A stretch of 64,000 nt of DNA. Origin: Arthrobacter sp. JZ12. GTDB lineage: Bacteria; Actinomycetota; Actinomycetes; Actinomycetales; Micrococcaceae. This document shows positions 35,995 through 46,332 of the stretch, one piece after another. The stretch lies in assembly GCF_035189165.1 (NCBI RefSeq), contig NZ_CP045246.1, forward strand, positions 1,798,001 through 1,862,000. The letters run 5' to 3'. The position numbers were made by a program, and so were the translations under genes. The stretch's first letter is position 1, and each line of letters begins with the position of its first letter. A model generated the notes under the pieces. That model was not told where the DNA came from and ran no database searches. It saw only the letters and a list, made by a program, of their open reading frames with translations.

Positions 35995-36666
35995 CTACAG
36001 AACCGCGGCCTGCCGAACCAGGACGTGACCGCCCGCTGTGCTGAGCCGCGTCCACCGGCCGTTCGTGAGCACCTGCGCGTCCTGCTCGGGCGCAAGGAAA
36101 CCCAGAGCGTAGGCGCCAAATGCTGCGCCAGCAGGCAAACCGGCTGGAGCACCATCGATAGGCCTGGCCCAGATGACGCCCCGTGCATTGTTGACCACGA
36201 TGGCTCCGGGACTGTTCGGAACCGTCTGGGCTACCTCGCGGATTCCGTCGGACGCAGCGGCCAGCAATGAATCAGTGCCCACCGTACCCGCCGGGGTCCA
36301 TCCCGAGCGCGGTGGCAGTACCCCGGCCCAGTTCTCGGTGACGGTTGTAGGCGGGACCGGAAGTACGACGTCGTGCTCCCCCATCCGTGCCAGGCGGTCC
36401 GACACGGAAGCCAGCCCAACAGTAGTATCGAGCCGCGCGGGCTCCGCCAATGGCATGGTCCTCAGCCCCAGCACGGTGGGCGTACCCTCTCCGAGGATGC
36501 GCGGAGCAAGGATCGAGACGTAGGCAGCCAGGACCCGACCCTCGGCCTGCAGGCGCACGGCACCGTCCTGTGCGGCGCGGGCCCGCCCCACATAGGTTCG
36601 AAGGTCCGACACCACCTGCGGCTCGGCAAACGTGAGTTCTCGGGCAAGGGTGGAGGATCCGGGCAT
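35995..36666 (-). CDS. Conserved hypothetical protein
   Basis: A 223-residue protein I cannot assign. It is rich in Ala, Gly, Val and Pro, with no signal peptide or membrane segment. A DLRTYVGRARAAQDGAVRLQAEGRVLAAYVSILAPR block and a PGAIVVNNARGVIWARP block look structured, so it is likely a folded cytoplasmic protein. GAGAGGA 8 nt before the ATG supports translation. It is divergent from tesB and convergent with the globin gene. Confidence 0.75.
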   Translation of the reverse strand: MPGSSTLARELTFAEPQVVSDLRTYVGRARAAQDGAVRLQAEGRVLAAYVSILAPRILGEGTPTVLGLRTMPLAEPARLDTTVGLASVSDRLARMGEHDVVLPVPPTTVTENWAGVLPPRSGWTPAGTVGTDSLLAAASDGIREVAQTVPNSPGAIVVNNARGVIWARPIDGAPAGLPAGAAFGAYALGFLAPEQDAQVLTNGRWTRLSTAGGHVLVRQAAVL

Positions 36667-36710
36667 GCTGCAATCCTCTCACCTGGGCGGCGCCGGCTTC
36701 CATTCGCCGG

Positions 36711-36740
36711 TTGAGACGGCAGGCGATCCCGGTCTAAGGT
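36711..36740 (+). promoter_or_regulatory. Promoter of tesB
   Basis: TTGAGA (36711-36716) and TAAGGT (36735-36740) are separated by 18 nt, about 83 bp before the start codon. Confidence 0.6.
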
Positions 36741-36822
36741 CAGTTCTGTTTTCGTCCGCGACCGGAACCTACGGGTCCGGACGTCCCGCCTCCGCGCCAC
36801 ACACTTCAAGGAGCCAAGCACC

Positions 36823-37737
36823 ATGTCTGCCGAACCCCTGCAGGATCCTACTGCCACCCTTGTCAGCCTGCTGGACCTTGACAGCGCGGCCGGTGCACAG
36901 ACAGACGAGGAAATCTTCGTGGCAACGCCGGTTCGGCAGCCCGGAAAGCGCGTGTTCGGCGGACAAGTACTGGCGCAGGCCCTGATCGCTGCCATTCGGA
37001 CCGTTGAATCGCACAGGTTCGTTCATTCCATGCATGCCTACTTCCTGCGGGCGGGAGCAGCAGACCTTCCCATCACCTTCGGAGTTCAGCGGCTGCGTGA
37101 CGGGCGTTCGTTCTCTGCGCGCAGGGTACATGCCTACCAGGGTGGCGTGCCCATCCTGTCGATGATCGCCTCATTCCAGCAGCCGGACGACGGCGTAACG
37201 CATCAGGAACCGATGCCCACCGGACTTCCGGATCCTGAGTCGCTGCCCTCCACGGCTGACCTCCTGGGCGGGTTCGATCATCCCGTCGCAAAGGCCTGGG
37301 CCTACGACCGTCCCTTCGACATCCGGCACATCGAATCCCCGCTGTATGTGCAGAACAACGGCTCCCGAGAACCGGTGAATGCAGTGTGGATGAAGACCTT
37401 CGGCCCGATGCCGGGAAACTCCGGCACGCATCAGGCCGCGCTAGCCTACGCCAGCGACTACACGCTGCTGGAATCCATCCTCCGTCCCCACGGGCTGACC
37501 TGGATTCACCCAGGGATGAGTGTTGCAAGCCTCGATCACGCGATGTGGTGGCACCGCCCGGTGCGGGTGGACGATTGGCTCCTTTACGTGCAGCATTCCC
37601 CGAGTGCGTCCGGTGCACGCGGCCTGGCGCTCGGCAAGATCTACAACCGGGCGGGCGAGCTGGTTGCCACGGTGGCACAGGAGGGCATGGTGCGGGTGCC
37701 CGACGGCGGCACAGAGACCGGGCAGGCCGGTCACTGA
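36823..37737 (+). CDS. tesB: Acyl-CoA thioesterase II
   Basis: A 304-residue double hot-dog thioesterase that hydrolyses medium and long acyl-CoAs. The N-terminal half has KRVFGGQVLAQAL and HSMHAYFLRAG. The C-terminal half has SLDHAMWWHRPVRVDDW, with the Asp and Thr/Gln catalytic positions of the family. AAGGAG 10 nt upstream supports the ATG. A terminator follows. It may free CoA when fatty-acid flux is high, linked to the beta-oxidation genes elsewhere in the window. Confidence 0.94.
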   Translation: MSAEPLQDPTATLVSLLDLDSAAGAQTDEEIFVATPVRQPGKRVFGGQVLAQALIAAIRTVESHRFVHSMHAYFLRAGAADLPITFGVQRLRDGRSFSARRVHAYQGGVPILSMIASFQQPDDGVTHQEPMPTGLPDPESLPSTADLLGGFDHPVAKAWAYDRPFDIRHIESPLYVQNNGSREPVNAVWMKTFGPMPGNSGTHQAALAYASDYTLLESILRPHGLTWIHPGMSVASLDHAMWWHRPVRVDDWLLYVQHSPSASGARGLALGKIYNRAGELVATVAQEGMVRVPDGGTETGQAGH

Positions 37738-37799
37738 CACCTGCTTACGACATGACGGCCAGTGTCACCTGGAAGTCGTCGCCCTGAAAATCATCGTTA

Positions 37800-37839
37800 A
37801 AGAGCGGAGGCACGCACCTGAGTGCGTGCCTCCGCTCTT
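37800..37839. terminator. Bidirectional terminator between tesB and ettA
   Basis: A perfect 18-bp stem (37800-37817 and 37822-37839) with a 4-nt loop lies between the convergent genes. Confidence 0.9.
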
Positions 37840-37874
37840 CAATTCACTTGTGAGTGCGATCGTGAGGATCAGAT

Positions 37875-39557
<1,683 letters not shown>

Positions 39558-39625
39558 ACTCCAAGGCTAGTGCGTGGGTGGCCCGAGAACATATTCCGCT
39601 CGTTTCCGCGCGAGCTACTGGCCCG

Positions 39626-40126
39626 TTATCCCTGGTTCCCCACGAAGCACCCGCCGTTTGAAAGCGCGGGCAGTTCGGTCACGGTCGTTATTCCGTCCCG
39701 GACGTGCCCATACACACAGGTGTTACCAACTGCGACTGCCCCGGTCATTGCATCGACATCCAGCCCCGTGGGAGTGACGTCTGCTGATATTTCCACCGCT
39801 GATTCGTCAGCACCGGCGGCAACAAACGCGTCCCGCAGGCTGCGGGAATCAGGTTTCGGCATACGGGAAGCCAGTGCAGTGAGGCTGTCTTCGAATCTGG
39901 TCACGAACTGGTCGGTCTCTGAGGCCGGCTCAACCGTGGGTGAGGCGGTGGACTTGTCAGCAGGAGAGGAACTCCCGCCAGGCGAGGTGCTCTCCGCTGC
40001 CGGTTCGCTCTCGGTAGCGGCCGCGGAGCAACCGCCGAGCAAGATGCCCAGCCCAGTCGCAAGCGTCAGCATCCGCACAGCTGGAAGCGCCATTCCCGAT
40101 AGACCTGATTCCCCGACTCCCCGCAT
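39626..40126 (-). CDS. Putative lipoprotein
   Basis: A 166-residue protein with a lipoprotein signal: hydrophobic LTLATGLGILLGGC with the lipobox Cys near residue 33. A Ser/Pro/Thr-rich linker and a small C-terminal domain follow. The domain might be the DUF6993 family, which I recall only loosely. CAGAAT (40133-40138) lies 6 nt before ATG 40126, supporting this start despite an internal ATG at 40093. It is between ettA and ssb. Confidence 0.75.
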   Translation of the reverse strand: MRGVGESGLSGMALPAVRMLTLATGLGILLGGCSAAATESEPAAESTSPGGSSSPADKSTASPTVEPASETDQFVTRFEDSLTALASRMPKPDSRSLRDAFVAAGADESAVEISADVTPTGLDVDAMTGAVAVGNTCVYGHVRDGITTVTELPALSNGGCFVGNQG

Positions 40127-40162
40127 GCCGCAATTCTGCCATGTCGGGCAAGTTCCCCTGAA

Positions 40163-40723
40163 TCAGAAGGGTGCCGCTGCCAGTTCCCCTTCGCGGTTGT
40201 CGGCAGATTCCTCGGACTCGTCCGAAAACTCGTCCTGCTCGGACACCTGGCTGCCACCGGGCGCACCGTAGCCAGGTAGGGAAATCTCTCCCGTGGTGTA
40301 GTTCACCTCGCCCGAGACCCCGTCGTCCGTTCCCGAAGGCGGCAACGCGGGTTCATTACGGTCAGCACTGGAGCGGCGGAAGTTCGCGGTTCCGAAGATC
40401 AGGTCGTGGCCGGCTGAATCGGCGTCGATCTCCACCGTGGTTCCACTTTTTCCCTCTTCGCTCACCCAAGACCGAACCCGCAACCTGCCCGTGACAATGA
40501 CCCTGTCCCCTTTTTGCAGGCTCACACCCGCGTTGGTAGCCAACTGCCGGAACATGGAGACTGAATACCAGTTGATTTCTCCATCAACCCAGGTGTTGGT
40601 TTTCTTGTCGAAATAGCGGTCCGTGCTGCCCAGGCGGAACTTGGTAATCGGCAGGCCGCTGCCAGCCACCGCACAGCGAACCTCAGTACCGACAAAACCG
40701 CGGATGGTCACATAGTTGCTCAT
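40163..40723 (-). CDS. ssb: Single-stranded DNA-binding protein
   Basis: A 186-residue SSB-like protein with one OB fold at its N-terminus. The MSNYVTIRGFVG start and the conserved W..V..FRQLA and KGDRVIVTGRLRVRSW stretches are visible. It ends in an acidic tail rich in Asp and Glu, but the last residues are AAAPF, so the tail is close to the DDDIPF type only in its final PF. Likely the second SSB of the genome, paired with ettA as in M. tuberculosis Rv2477c-Rv2478c. ATG 40723 is preferred. Confidence 0.9.
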   Translation of the reverse strand: MSNYVTIRGFVGTEVRCAVAGSGLPITKFRLGSTDRYFDKKTNTWVDGEINWYSVSMFRQLATNAGVSLQKGDRVIVTGRLRVRSWVSEEGKSGTTVEIDADSAGHDLIFGTANFRRSSADRNEPALPPSGTDDGVSGEVNYTTGEISLPGYGAPGGSQVSEQDEFSDESEESADNREGELAAAPF

Positions 40724-40874
40724 CATTTCCCCTTCGAGTTCCTGCACCAACGCAAGCGCGTCGGCTGGCTCCAGTCTCGAGCGGGAACACCGCGGCTGAG
40801 GGGCGATGCGGTGTTATGTGGAAAACACCGGCAGGACTTGGCAGGTGTGGAGGAGAGGACAGGATCAATGACAG

Positions 40875-40951
40875 TGGTGCCCCCGGCGCGATTCGAACGC
40901 GCGACCGACAGATTAGAAGGCTGTTGCTCTATCCAGCTGAGCTACGGAGGC
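40875..40951 (-). tRNA. tRNA-Arg (TCT anticodon)
   Basis: The acceptor GCCTCCG pairs with CGGGGGC through one wobble pair. The anticodon loop is CTTCTAA. CCA is encoded at 40875-40877. The anticodon stem ACAGC/TCTGT has a C-T mismatch next to the loop, unusual but not fatal. Confidence 0.92.
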
Positions 40952-40988
40952 GGATGTGGGCGTAATGCCCACCCAAGTTTATCGGGTT

Positions 40989-41396
40989 TCAGCCGAACGT
41001 CACGCGCAGCTCAAGATGATGCTGCCCCGACAGGTCCTGAGAGTACTCTGCCTTACCCGCAATGTCTGCAAGCTCATCCGTGCCTGACCCTGGGATGATG
41101 TGGCCCGAGCTGGCGGCGACCGTGCCCTCGGCCAGGCCCCAATGCTGAATGATCATGCTTCCACGCCTGCCGCTGACGGTTCCGTTGAAGACCTCGGATG
41201 CGACGTAGCCGGCGCCCTTGTCATTCCCCGCCATGAGCAGCTCAGCGACCGATGACCCCTCAATCTCGCCTACGAATTCCTTGACAGCCGTCACGCGGCT
41301 GAGTTCACCGCCCGCACCTTTGACCGTGTACGACTCGGACTCCCAGCCCGATATGTCAAAAGCTCCCCGAATGGTGTGTTCCTGAAGTTCGCTCAT
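40989..41396 (-). CDS. DUF3224 domain-containing protein
   Basis: A 135-residue beta-rich protein recognised as DUF3224. Its homologues are small cytoplasmic proteins of unknown role with an SMIIQHWG motif, as here. AATACT (41403-41408) sits 6 nt before the ATG, so the transcript may be leaderless. Confidence 0.85.
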   Translation of the reverse strand: MSELQEHTIRGAFDISGWESESYTVKGAGGELSRVTAVKEFVGEIEGSSVAELLMAGNDKGAGYVASEVFNGTVSGRRGSMIIQHWGLAEGTVAASSGHIIPGSGTDELADIAGKAEYSQDLSGQHHLELRVTFG

Positions 41397-41448
41397 GCCC
41401 CCAGTATTGCCCCATCAGACCTGCTTCGCATGTTTGACTGGGCGATGG

Positions 41449-42963
41449 TCAGCGGCTGAGCGGATCCGAAGCTGGTTCGGATGTCCGCTGGAAGAGGGAC
41501 TTGGTCCGAGGGTCGACCAGAACCAGATAGGTGGCGAAAGCCACGCCCACGACCGCTGCCAACTGCCGAGCGGTGTGGAGGCTCACCTCAATGTAGGGGA
41601 AGATGTCCAGCTGGTCTGAGATGGCATAGATCATAAAGAACGACACGGCGAAGTAGAGGATCTTGACCTGCCAGTCGTCCCGGATCCCTGTCACCGCGAA
41701 CAGCGGAATCAGCCAGACCACATACCAGGACTGGATCATGGGAGCCAGCAGCACGACGGCGGCAAGCGCCAGCGCCAGTCGGCGCACCAGGTGAGCGTGA
41801 TCCCCCCTGAAGATGAACCAGGCCACGAAGCCCAGGGCCACGAGCGTACCCATGGTGTGCACGACGTCGGCCCAGGCCCAACCGTCGGCACCCAGCGCGT
41901 CCCCGGTCAGCGCGACCACCATGCCAAGGAAGCCGATTGGCGCGTACCAAATCCAAACGCTGCCCGGGGTGCTCAGTGCACCGACCCAGCCGAAGCCGAG
42001 ACCGTTAATGATTCCGAGTACCCCAAGGATGCCCAGCGACAGCCCAGCCGTCATTGCCCAGCAGAGGAAGGTGCGCGCCCAGCTTGCCCCCCGGCCGGCC
42101 CACATGAGTCCGATGAACGGCAGGAAGATCAAAGTGATCGGCTTGATCCCGATGGAGAGCGTCACAAGCAGGATGGCCAGGAGGAAACGACGTCGGGCCG
42201 CGTAGTAGAGGCCTGCGAGGGCCAGCCCAAGCATGAGGGCGTCGTTGTGGATGCTCGCGATGAAGTTGGTCAGGAACAGTGGATTCGCTGCCGTTAACCA
42301 GAGTGCACGGTTCGGGTTGATGCCATGAAGATCGGCCAGCTTGGGCACGTAGTACACGCACAGCGCCGCGCCTGCGAGTGCAAGCATCCGAAAGAGGAAA
42401 ATTGAGAAATCGGGTTGCCCCCCTGTCGCCCGCACCACCAACTCCTCCAGCCAGAGGAAGATCGGGCCGTACGGCGTCGGGCTCTGAGCCCACAGGTCAT
42501 CGGCGCCGATCTGCAGGTAGTTGGAGATCTGCGAGTAGCCGTCTTTGTAGGGGTTCAGTCCCGCAACCATGACTTGCCCCTGCGCGATGTAGGCAAAGAC
42601 GTCGCGACTGAAAAGCGGCAGGGCGAAACACATGGGCGCACCCCAGGCGACAACTGCCGCAAGAATCGTCCGGCGGCTCTCGGGTCCCCAACCTTCCAAT
42701 CGCTGGCCCAGCCGAAGCCAGGAGCGAACGAGCAGCATCCCGCCGATTGCAAGCAGCAGCACCGAGAAAACCGCGCCGGCCGGTTCGAAGCGCATCCAGA
42801 TGATTGCCGGAACCTGGCGCAGTTCGCGTGAGGCAAGTGAGAGCCAGCCAACCCCGAAAGAACCCGCCAACAGCATCATTGAACCCACGAAACCCTGGAT
42901 GATTGCGATCCTGGGTTGCCCACGGTGCGGGGCGGCCACAGGCGCGGGCGCAGGTGCGGTCAT
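41449..42963 (-). CDS. Polyprenol-phosphate-mannose-dependent mannosyltransferase-like membrane protein (MptB family)
   Basis: A 504-residue polytopic membrane protein with about 12 to 13 hydrophobic helices. The motifs LFSRDVFAYIAQGQVM, GLNPY, the PYGPIFLWLE block and WLTAANPLFLTNFIASIHNDALML are typical of GT-C glycosyltransferases such as MptB, which extend lipomannan using polyprenyl-phosphate mannose. The catalytic Asp is likely in SRDVF. ATG 42963 is chosen because the remaining in-frame upstream part has no such features; no ribosome-binding site is visible. It is divergent from the small membrane gene at 43182. Confidence 0.88.
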   Translation of the reverse strand: MTAPAPAPVAAPHRGQPRIAIIQGFVGSMMLLAGSFGVGWLSLASRELRQVPAIIWMRFEPAGAVFSVLLLAIGGMLLVRSWLRLGQRLEGWGPESRRTILAAVVAWGAPMCFALPLFSRDVFAYIAQGQVMVAGLNPYKDGYSQISNYLQIGADDLWAQSPTPYGPIFLWLEELVVRATGGQPDFSIFLFRMLALAGAALCVYYVPKLADLHGINPNRALWLTAANPLFLTNFIASIHNDALMLGLALAGLYYAARRRFLLAILLVTLSIGIKPITLIFLPFIGLMWAGRGASWARTFLCWAMTAGLSLGILGVLGIINGLGFGWVGALSTPGSVWIWYAPIGFLGMVVALTGDALGADGWAWADVVHTMGTLVALGFVAWFIFRGDHAHLVRRLALALAAVVLLAPMIQSWYVVWLIPLFAVTGIRDDWQVKILYFAVSFFMIYAISDQLDIFPYIEVSLHTARQLAAVVGVAFATYLVLVDPRTKSLFQRTSEPASDPLSR

Positions 42964-43181
42964 GGGGGAAGATCCGATCGTCGGTCCATCGCGGGCAGTC
43001 GGGATGCGGGAGATGCTCGATTTTATCACCGGGTACCCGCCAGGAACCGGCGCGTTGTGCACCGACTCGCGGCGGGGACAAGCCATAGACTTGCTGCAGA
43101 ATCCTTCGAACCCAGGCAGGCGGTTGATTGCAGTTGGGGCGCCATCGGGCTGAGCCACCGGTACGCACAGCGGGACCCTTC

Positions 43182-43622
43182 GTGTCCGGCATCGGAGCAT
43201 GGGGCGGGTTTGTCACCGTCGTCACATGCATAACGCTTGGGATGTCCGGTGTGGGCGTGCTCGCCACACTGTTCTTCACAGCAGTCCTCGGAGCAGGGTT
43301 CGCCCTTGCATGGTGGCTGGGCACCGCAAACATCCTGCCAGCGCTTGTTTCCCCGTATGTTCCACCGGCGGGCGCGGATCAAGCCCCCCGCACCCATCCC
43401 GTGCCGAAGCCCCTAAGCCAACCGGACTCTGTGGCACCGGGCAGCAGCGGCTTCAACTCGGTCAAAGCCGTCGAGCCGGACAGCCGGTGGATCGACACTT
43501 TCGGACCGCCGGAAACCGGTCAGCTTCCGATTCAGCGGTATGTCGCGCCGGAAGACCGGCCAGCCCCCTGTCGGGCAGCTCGCGCCGTGCCGCTACACCA
43601 GTGGAGCCACTCGCGCGCCTGA
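43182..43622 (+). CDS. Hypothetical small membrane protein
   Basis: A 146-residue open frame from GTG 43182 with two hydrophobic helices (about residues 7-24 and 26-43), then a Pro-rich cytoplasmic-like tail. The third codon position is GC-rich like its neighbours, favouring a real gene. I recognise no family. It lies between the divergent mannosyltransferase gene and orn. Two alternative starts exist upstream. Confidence 0.5.
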   Translation: MSGIGAWGGFVTVVTCITLGMSGVGVLATLFFTAVLGAGFALAWWLGTANILPALVSPYVPPAGADQAPRTHPVPKPLSQPDSVAPGSSGFNSVKAVEPDSRWIDTFGPPETGQLPIQRYVAPEDRPAPCRAARAVPLHQWSHSRA

Positions 43623-43660
43623 CGCAGATGTTGCCCAAGCGAACCCGGTACATTTGATTG

Positions 43661-44263
43661 GTGCCGATTACAAGCGAACCGATTGTCTGGATTGACTGCG
43701 AGATGACGGGTTTGGACCCTGTCACTGACGCCCTGATTGAGGTGGCGGTCATTGTTACGGACTCCGAGTTGAACGTCCTGGGCGATGGCGTCGACGTCGT
43801 CATTGCTCCTCCTGCCGAAGCCCTGGAGAGCATGGGCGACTTCGTGCGCGACATGCATACGGCGTCCGGGCTCATCGACGAACTTCCGCACGGTGTGACC
43901 ATGGAGGAAGCACAGCGGCGCGTAATGGAGTACATAACCGCTTACGTGCCCGAGCCGCGCCGCGCGCAACTGGGCGGCAATTCCGTGGGCACGGACCGGG
44001 TCTTCCTTGCACGGGATATGCCCGAGGTGGTCGAACACCTGCATTACCGGGTTGTAGACGTCTCGACCATCAAGGAACTGGCAAGGCGCTGGTATCCGCG
44101 GGCGTACTTCCAGTCCCCCGAGAAGACGGGGAACCACCGCGCGCTCGGGGACATCCGGGATTCGATCCGGGAGCTGCAGTACTACCGAAGCACGGTCTTC
44201 GTGCCGAGCCCCGGTCCCGACTCCGAAACGAGCAGGGCAGCAGCGCGGGAACTGCTCGCCTGA
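43661..44263 (+). CDS. orn: Oligoribonuclease
   Basis: A 200-residue DEDDh 3'-5' exonuclease that degrades short RNA oligomers, including pGpG from c-di-GMP breakdown. Catalytic motifs are WIDCEMTG, DFVRDMH with the second Asp region, and NHRALGDI, with the general base His. GTG 43661 is chosen because TACATT (43649-43654) is exactly 6 nt upstream, as in leaderless genes, and no ribosome-binding site precedes it. A TTG at 43658 would add one residue. Confidence 0.94.
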   Translation: MPITSEPIVWIDCEMTGLDPVTDALIEVAVIVTDSELNVLGDGVDVVIAPPAEALESMGDFVRDMHTASGLIDELPHGVTMEEAQRRVMEYITAYVPEPRRAQLGGNSVGTDRVFLARDMPEVVEHLHYRVVDVSTIKELARRWYPRAYFQSPEKTGNHRALGDIRDSIRELQYYRSTVFVPSPGPDSETSRAAARELLA

Positions 44264-44280
44264 CCGCACCAACGGCAGCG

Positions 44281-44310
44281 TGTCAGAGCAGGCAAAAAAG
44301 TGTGTAGAAT
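44281..44310 (+). promoter_or_regulatory. Promoter of tRNA-His
   Basis: TAGAAT (44305-44310) with a weak -35 TGTCAG (44281-44286) at 18 nt. The start would be near 44317, about 70 nt before the mature tRNA. Confidence 0.6.
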
Positions 44311-44387
44311 TGTCTGCGCTGCCTCGTACAGCTCCGGCCGGTCCGCCTTCCAGCGGAGCACAGCCGGAAGCCCGGAGCGAGGCGCAT

Positions 44388-44461
44388 GGTGGGTATAGCT
44401 CAGTTGGCAGAGCGCCTGGTTGTGGTCCAGGAGGTCGCGGGTTCAAACCCCGTTACTCACC
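44388..44461 (+). tRNA. tRNA-His (GTG anticodon)
   Basis: The acceptor GTGGGTA pairs with TACTCAC. The anticodon stem CCTGG/CCAGG holds TTGTGGT. The extra G at 44388 pairs with C73 as expected for tRNA-His. CCA is not encoded. Confidence 0.95.
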
Positions 44462-44587
44462 CCGATTGGCCCGCCGGCATAGTCCGCAGGCTTAGGTGGC
44501 CGCCCAGAGCAATCCGGGCGGCCACTGGCATTTCTTCGGTCTGTTCACAGGTGTGCGGAACGAGGATTCATCAGAAGGGATGGCTGC

Positions 44588-45742
44588 ATGAAACGCACGT
44601 TGTTCGAAGAAGACCACGAACTTTTCCGCGAGGTTGCGCAGGAGTTCAACGCCAGGGAAATCGCGCCGCATTATTCCGCCTGGGACCGCGAACATATGAT
44701 GCCGCGCACGCTGTGGACGGCCGCGGGCGAACAGGGCCTTCTTGGGCTGGCCGTACCTGAAGAATACGGCGGAGCCGGAATGCCCGACTACCGGTTCCGG
44801 GCCGTCCTGGACGAGGAGTTCGCCCGCGCCAACCACCTGGCCGCAGGGCTCGCCTTCCACCTCCATGACGACCTGGTGCTCCCCCATCTCCTGGCCTACG
44901 GCTCGGATGAACTCAAGGAGGAGTGGCTGCCGGGTATGGTCACCGGCGAGAAGGTCACCTCCGTAGCCTGGACCGAGCCCGGAGCGGGCAGCGACCTTCG
45001 CGGCGTTCGCACCAAGGCAGTGCGCGACGGCGACGACTGGCTGATCTCCGGCCAGAAGACCTTCATCGGCAACGGAATCAGCGGGGACGCGGCGCTGGTC
45101 CTCGCGCGGACTGATGGCTCAACCGGGCGAGGCAACAGCGACTCATTCTCGCTCTTCATGGTCGGCAAGGGCCCCGGTTATGAGACCGGCAAGCAACTGG
45201 ACAAGATGGGCCTGAAAGCGTCCGACACCGCCGAACTGTTCTTCGACAACGTTCGTGTCCCGGGGGCCGGCCTCGTGGGAGAACTGGGACAGGGCCTGCG
45301 GTACTGCACCGAACAACTGCCTCAGGGCCGCCTCGCAATCGCCGTGGCATCCTCGGCCGTTGCCCGCGCAATGTATGAAGCGACCGTCCGCTACACCAGG
45401 GAGCGGAATGCCTTCGGTGAACGGGTGATCGATTTCCAGAACACGCGGTTCGAACTGGCGGATATCCTCACTGAAGTTGAGGTCACCGAGACCTACGTGG
45501 ATCGGGCTATCCTTGCCTTCAACGACGGTGCCCTCGACGCCGTCAGTGCCGCTCGCGTCAAGCTCTGGGCGAGCGAGCGGGTGAAGTCCATCACCGACCG
45601 CTGCCTGCAGCTGCACGGCGGCTACGGCTACATCCTGGAGTACCCCATCGCCCAGGCCTTCCTCGCGGTCCGCCTGCTGAGTATCTTCGGCGGCACCAGC
45701 GAGATCATGCGCGAAACCATCGGCCGCAAGATCGCCGGCTGA
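44588..45742 (+). CDS. Acyl-CoA dehydrogenase
   Basis: A 384-residue FAD enzyme that introduces the trans-2 double bond into acyl-CoA. The FAD-binding signature is AWTEPGAGSDLRGVRTKAV, with the substrate and flavin segments EQLPQGRLAIAVAS and LQLHGGYGYILEYPIAQAF. The latter carries the likely catalytic Glu. Length and domain order are normal. GAAGGGA 7 nt before the ATG supports the start. It is 20 bp upstream of def. Which chain length it acts on is not visible. Confidence 0.94.
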   Translation: MKRTLFEEDHELFREVAQEFNAREIAPHYSAWDREHMMPRTLWTAAGEQGLLGLAVPEEYGGAGMPDYRFRAVLDEEFARANHLAAGLAFHLHDDLVLPHLLAYGSDELKEEWLPGMVTGEKVTSVAWTEPGAGSDLRGVRTKAVRDGDDWLISGQKTFIGNGISGDAALVLARTDGSTGRGNSDSFSLFMVGKGPGYETGKQLDKMGLKASDTAELFFDNVRVPGAGLVGELGQGLRYCTEQLPQGRLAIAVASSAVARAMYEATVRYTRERNAFGERVIDFQNTRFELADILTEVEVTETYVDRAILAFNDGALDAVSAARVKLWASERVKSITDRCLQLHGGYGYILEYPIAQAFLAVRLLSIFGGTSEIMRETIGRKIAG

Positions 45743-45762
45743 ACCAAGGACCAGGAAGGCTC

Positions 45763-46332
45763 ATGGCTGTTCATCCCATTACCATTGCCGGCGAACCCGT
45801 TCTGCACCGTCGAGCCGCCGAGGTCGAAACCTTCGACGACGCGCTCCGAACCCTCATCGATGACATGTATCAGACCATGGACGAGGCGCACGGGGTGGGA
45901 CTCGCCGCGCCCCAGATCGGCGTCGGACTGCGCATCTTTGTCTACGGCTTCGATAACGACGACGATGTGCCGCCCCGCGGCGTGTTGGTGAACCCCACGC
46001 TGGTTACCTCCAAGATTTCCGGCGCAGAACCCGACGAGGATGAGGCAGAGGGCTGCCTCTCCTTCCCGGGCGAGTCATATCCGCTCAAGCGGGCAGACTG
46101 GGTGAAGGTGAACGGGTACGACGGCGACGGCAACCCGGTCGAGTTCGAGGCCACCGGATGGTTCGCTCGGGTTATGCAGCATGAGTTCGATCACCTGAAC
46201 GGCACGCTATACGTCGACAAGCTGATTCCGCGCCATGCCCGCAAGGCAAAGAAGGCCGTGAAGACCAATGGATGGGGTACGCCGGGCCACACCTGGATGC
46301 CGGGGGTCGACCCGGATCCTTTCGGTCACTGA
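45763..46332 (+). CDS. def: Peptide deformylase
   Basis: A 189-residue metallo-deformylase removing the formyl group from new proteins. All three motifs are present: GVGLAAPQIGV, EGCLSFPG and MQHEFDHLNG, with the metal ligands Cys and two His. AGGAAGG before the ATG. It is only 20 nt after the acyl-CoA dehydrogenase gene, so probably cotranscribed. Its stop overlaps the 3' end of the convergent MFS gene. Confidence 0.96.
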   Translation: MAVHPITIAGEPVLHRRAAEVETFDDALRTLIDDMYQTMDEAHGVGLAAPQIGVGLRIFVYGFDNDDDVPPRGVLVNPTLVTSKISGAEPDEDEAEGCLSFPGESYPLKRADWVKVNGYDGDGNPVEFEATGWFARVMQHEFDHLNGTLYVDKLIPRHARKAKKAVKTNGWGTPGHTWMPGVDPDPFGH

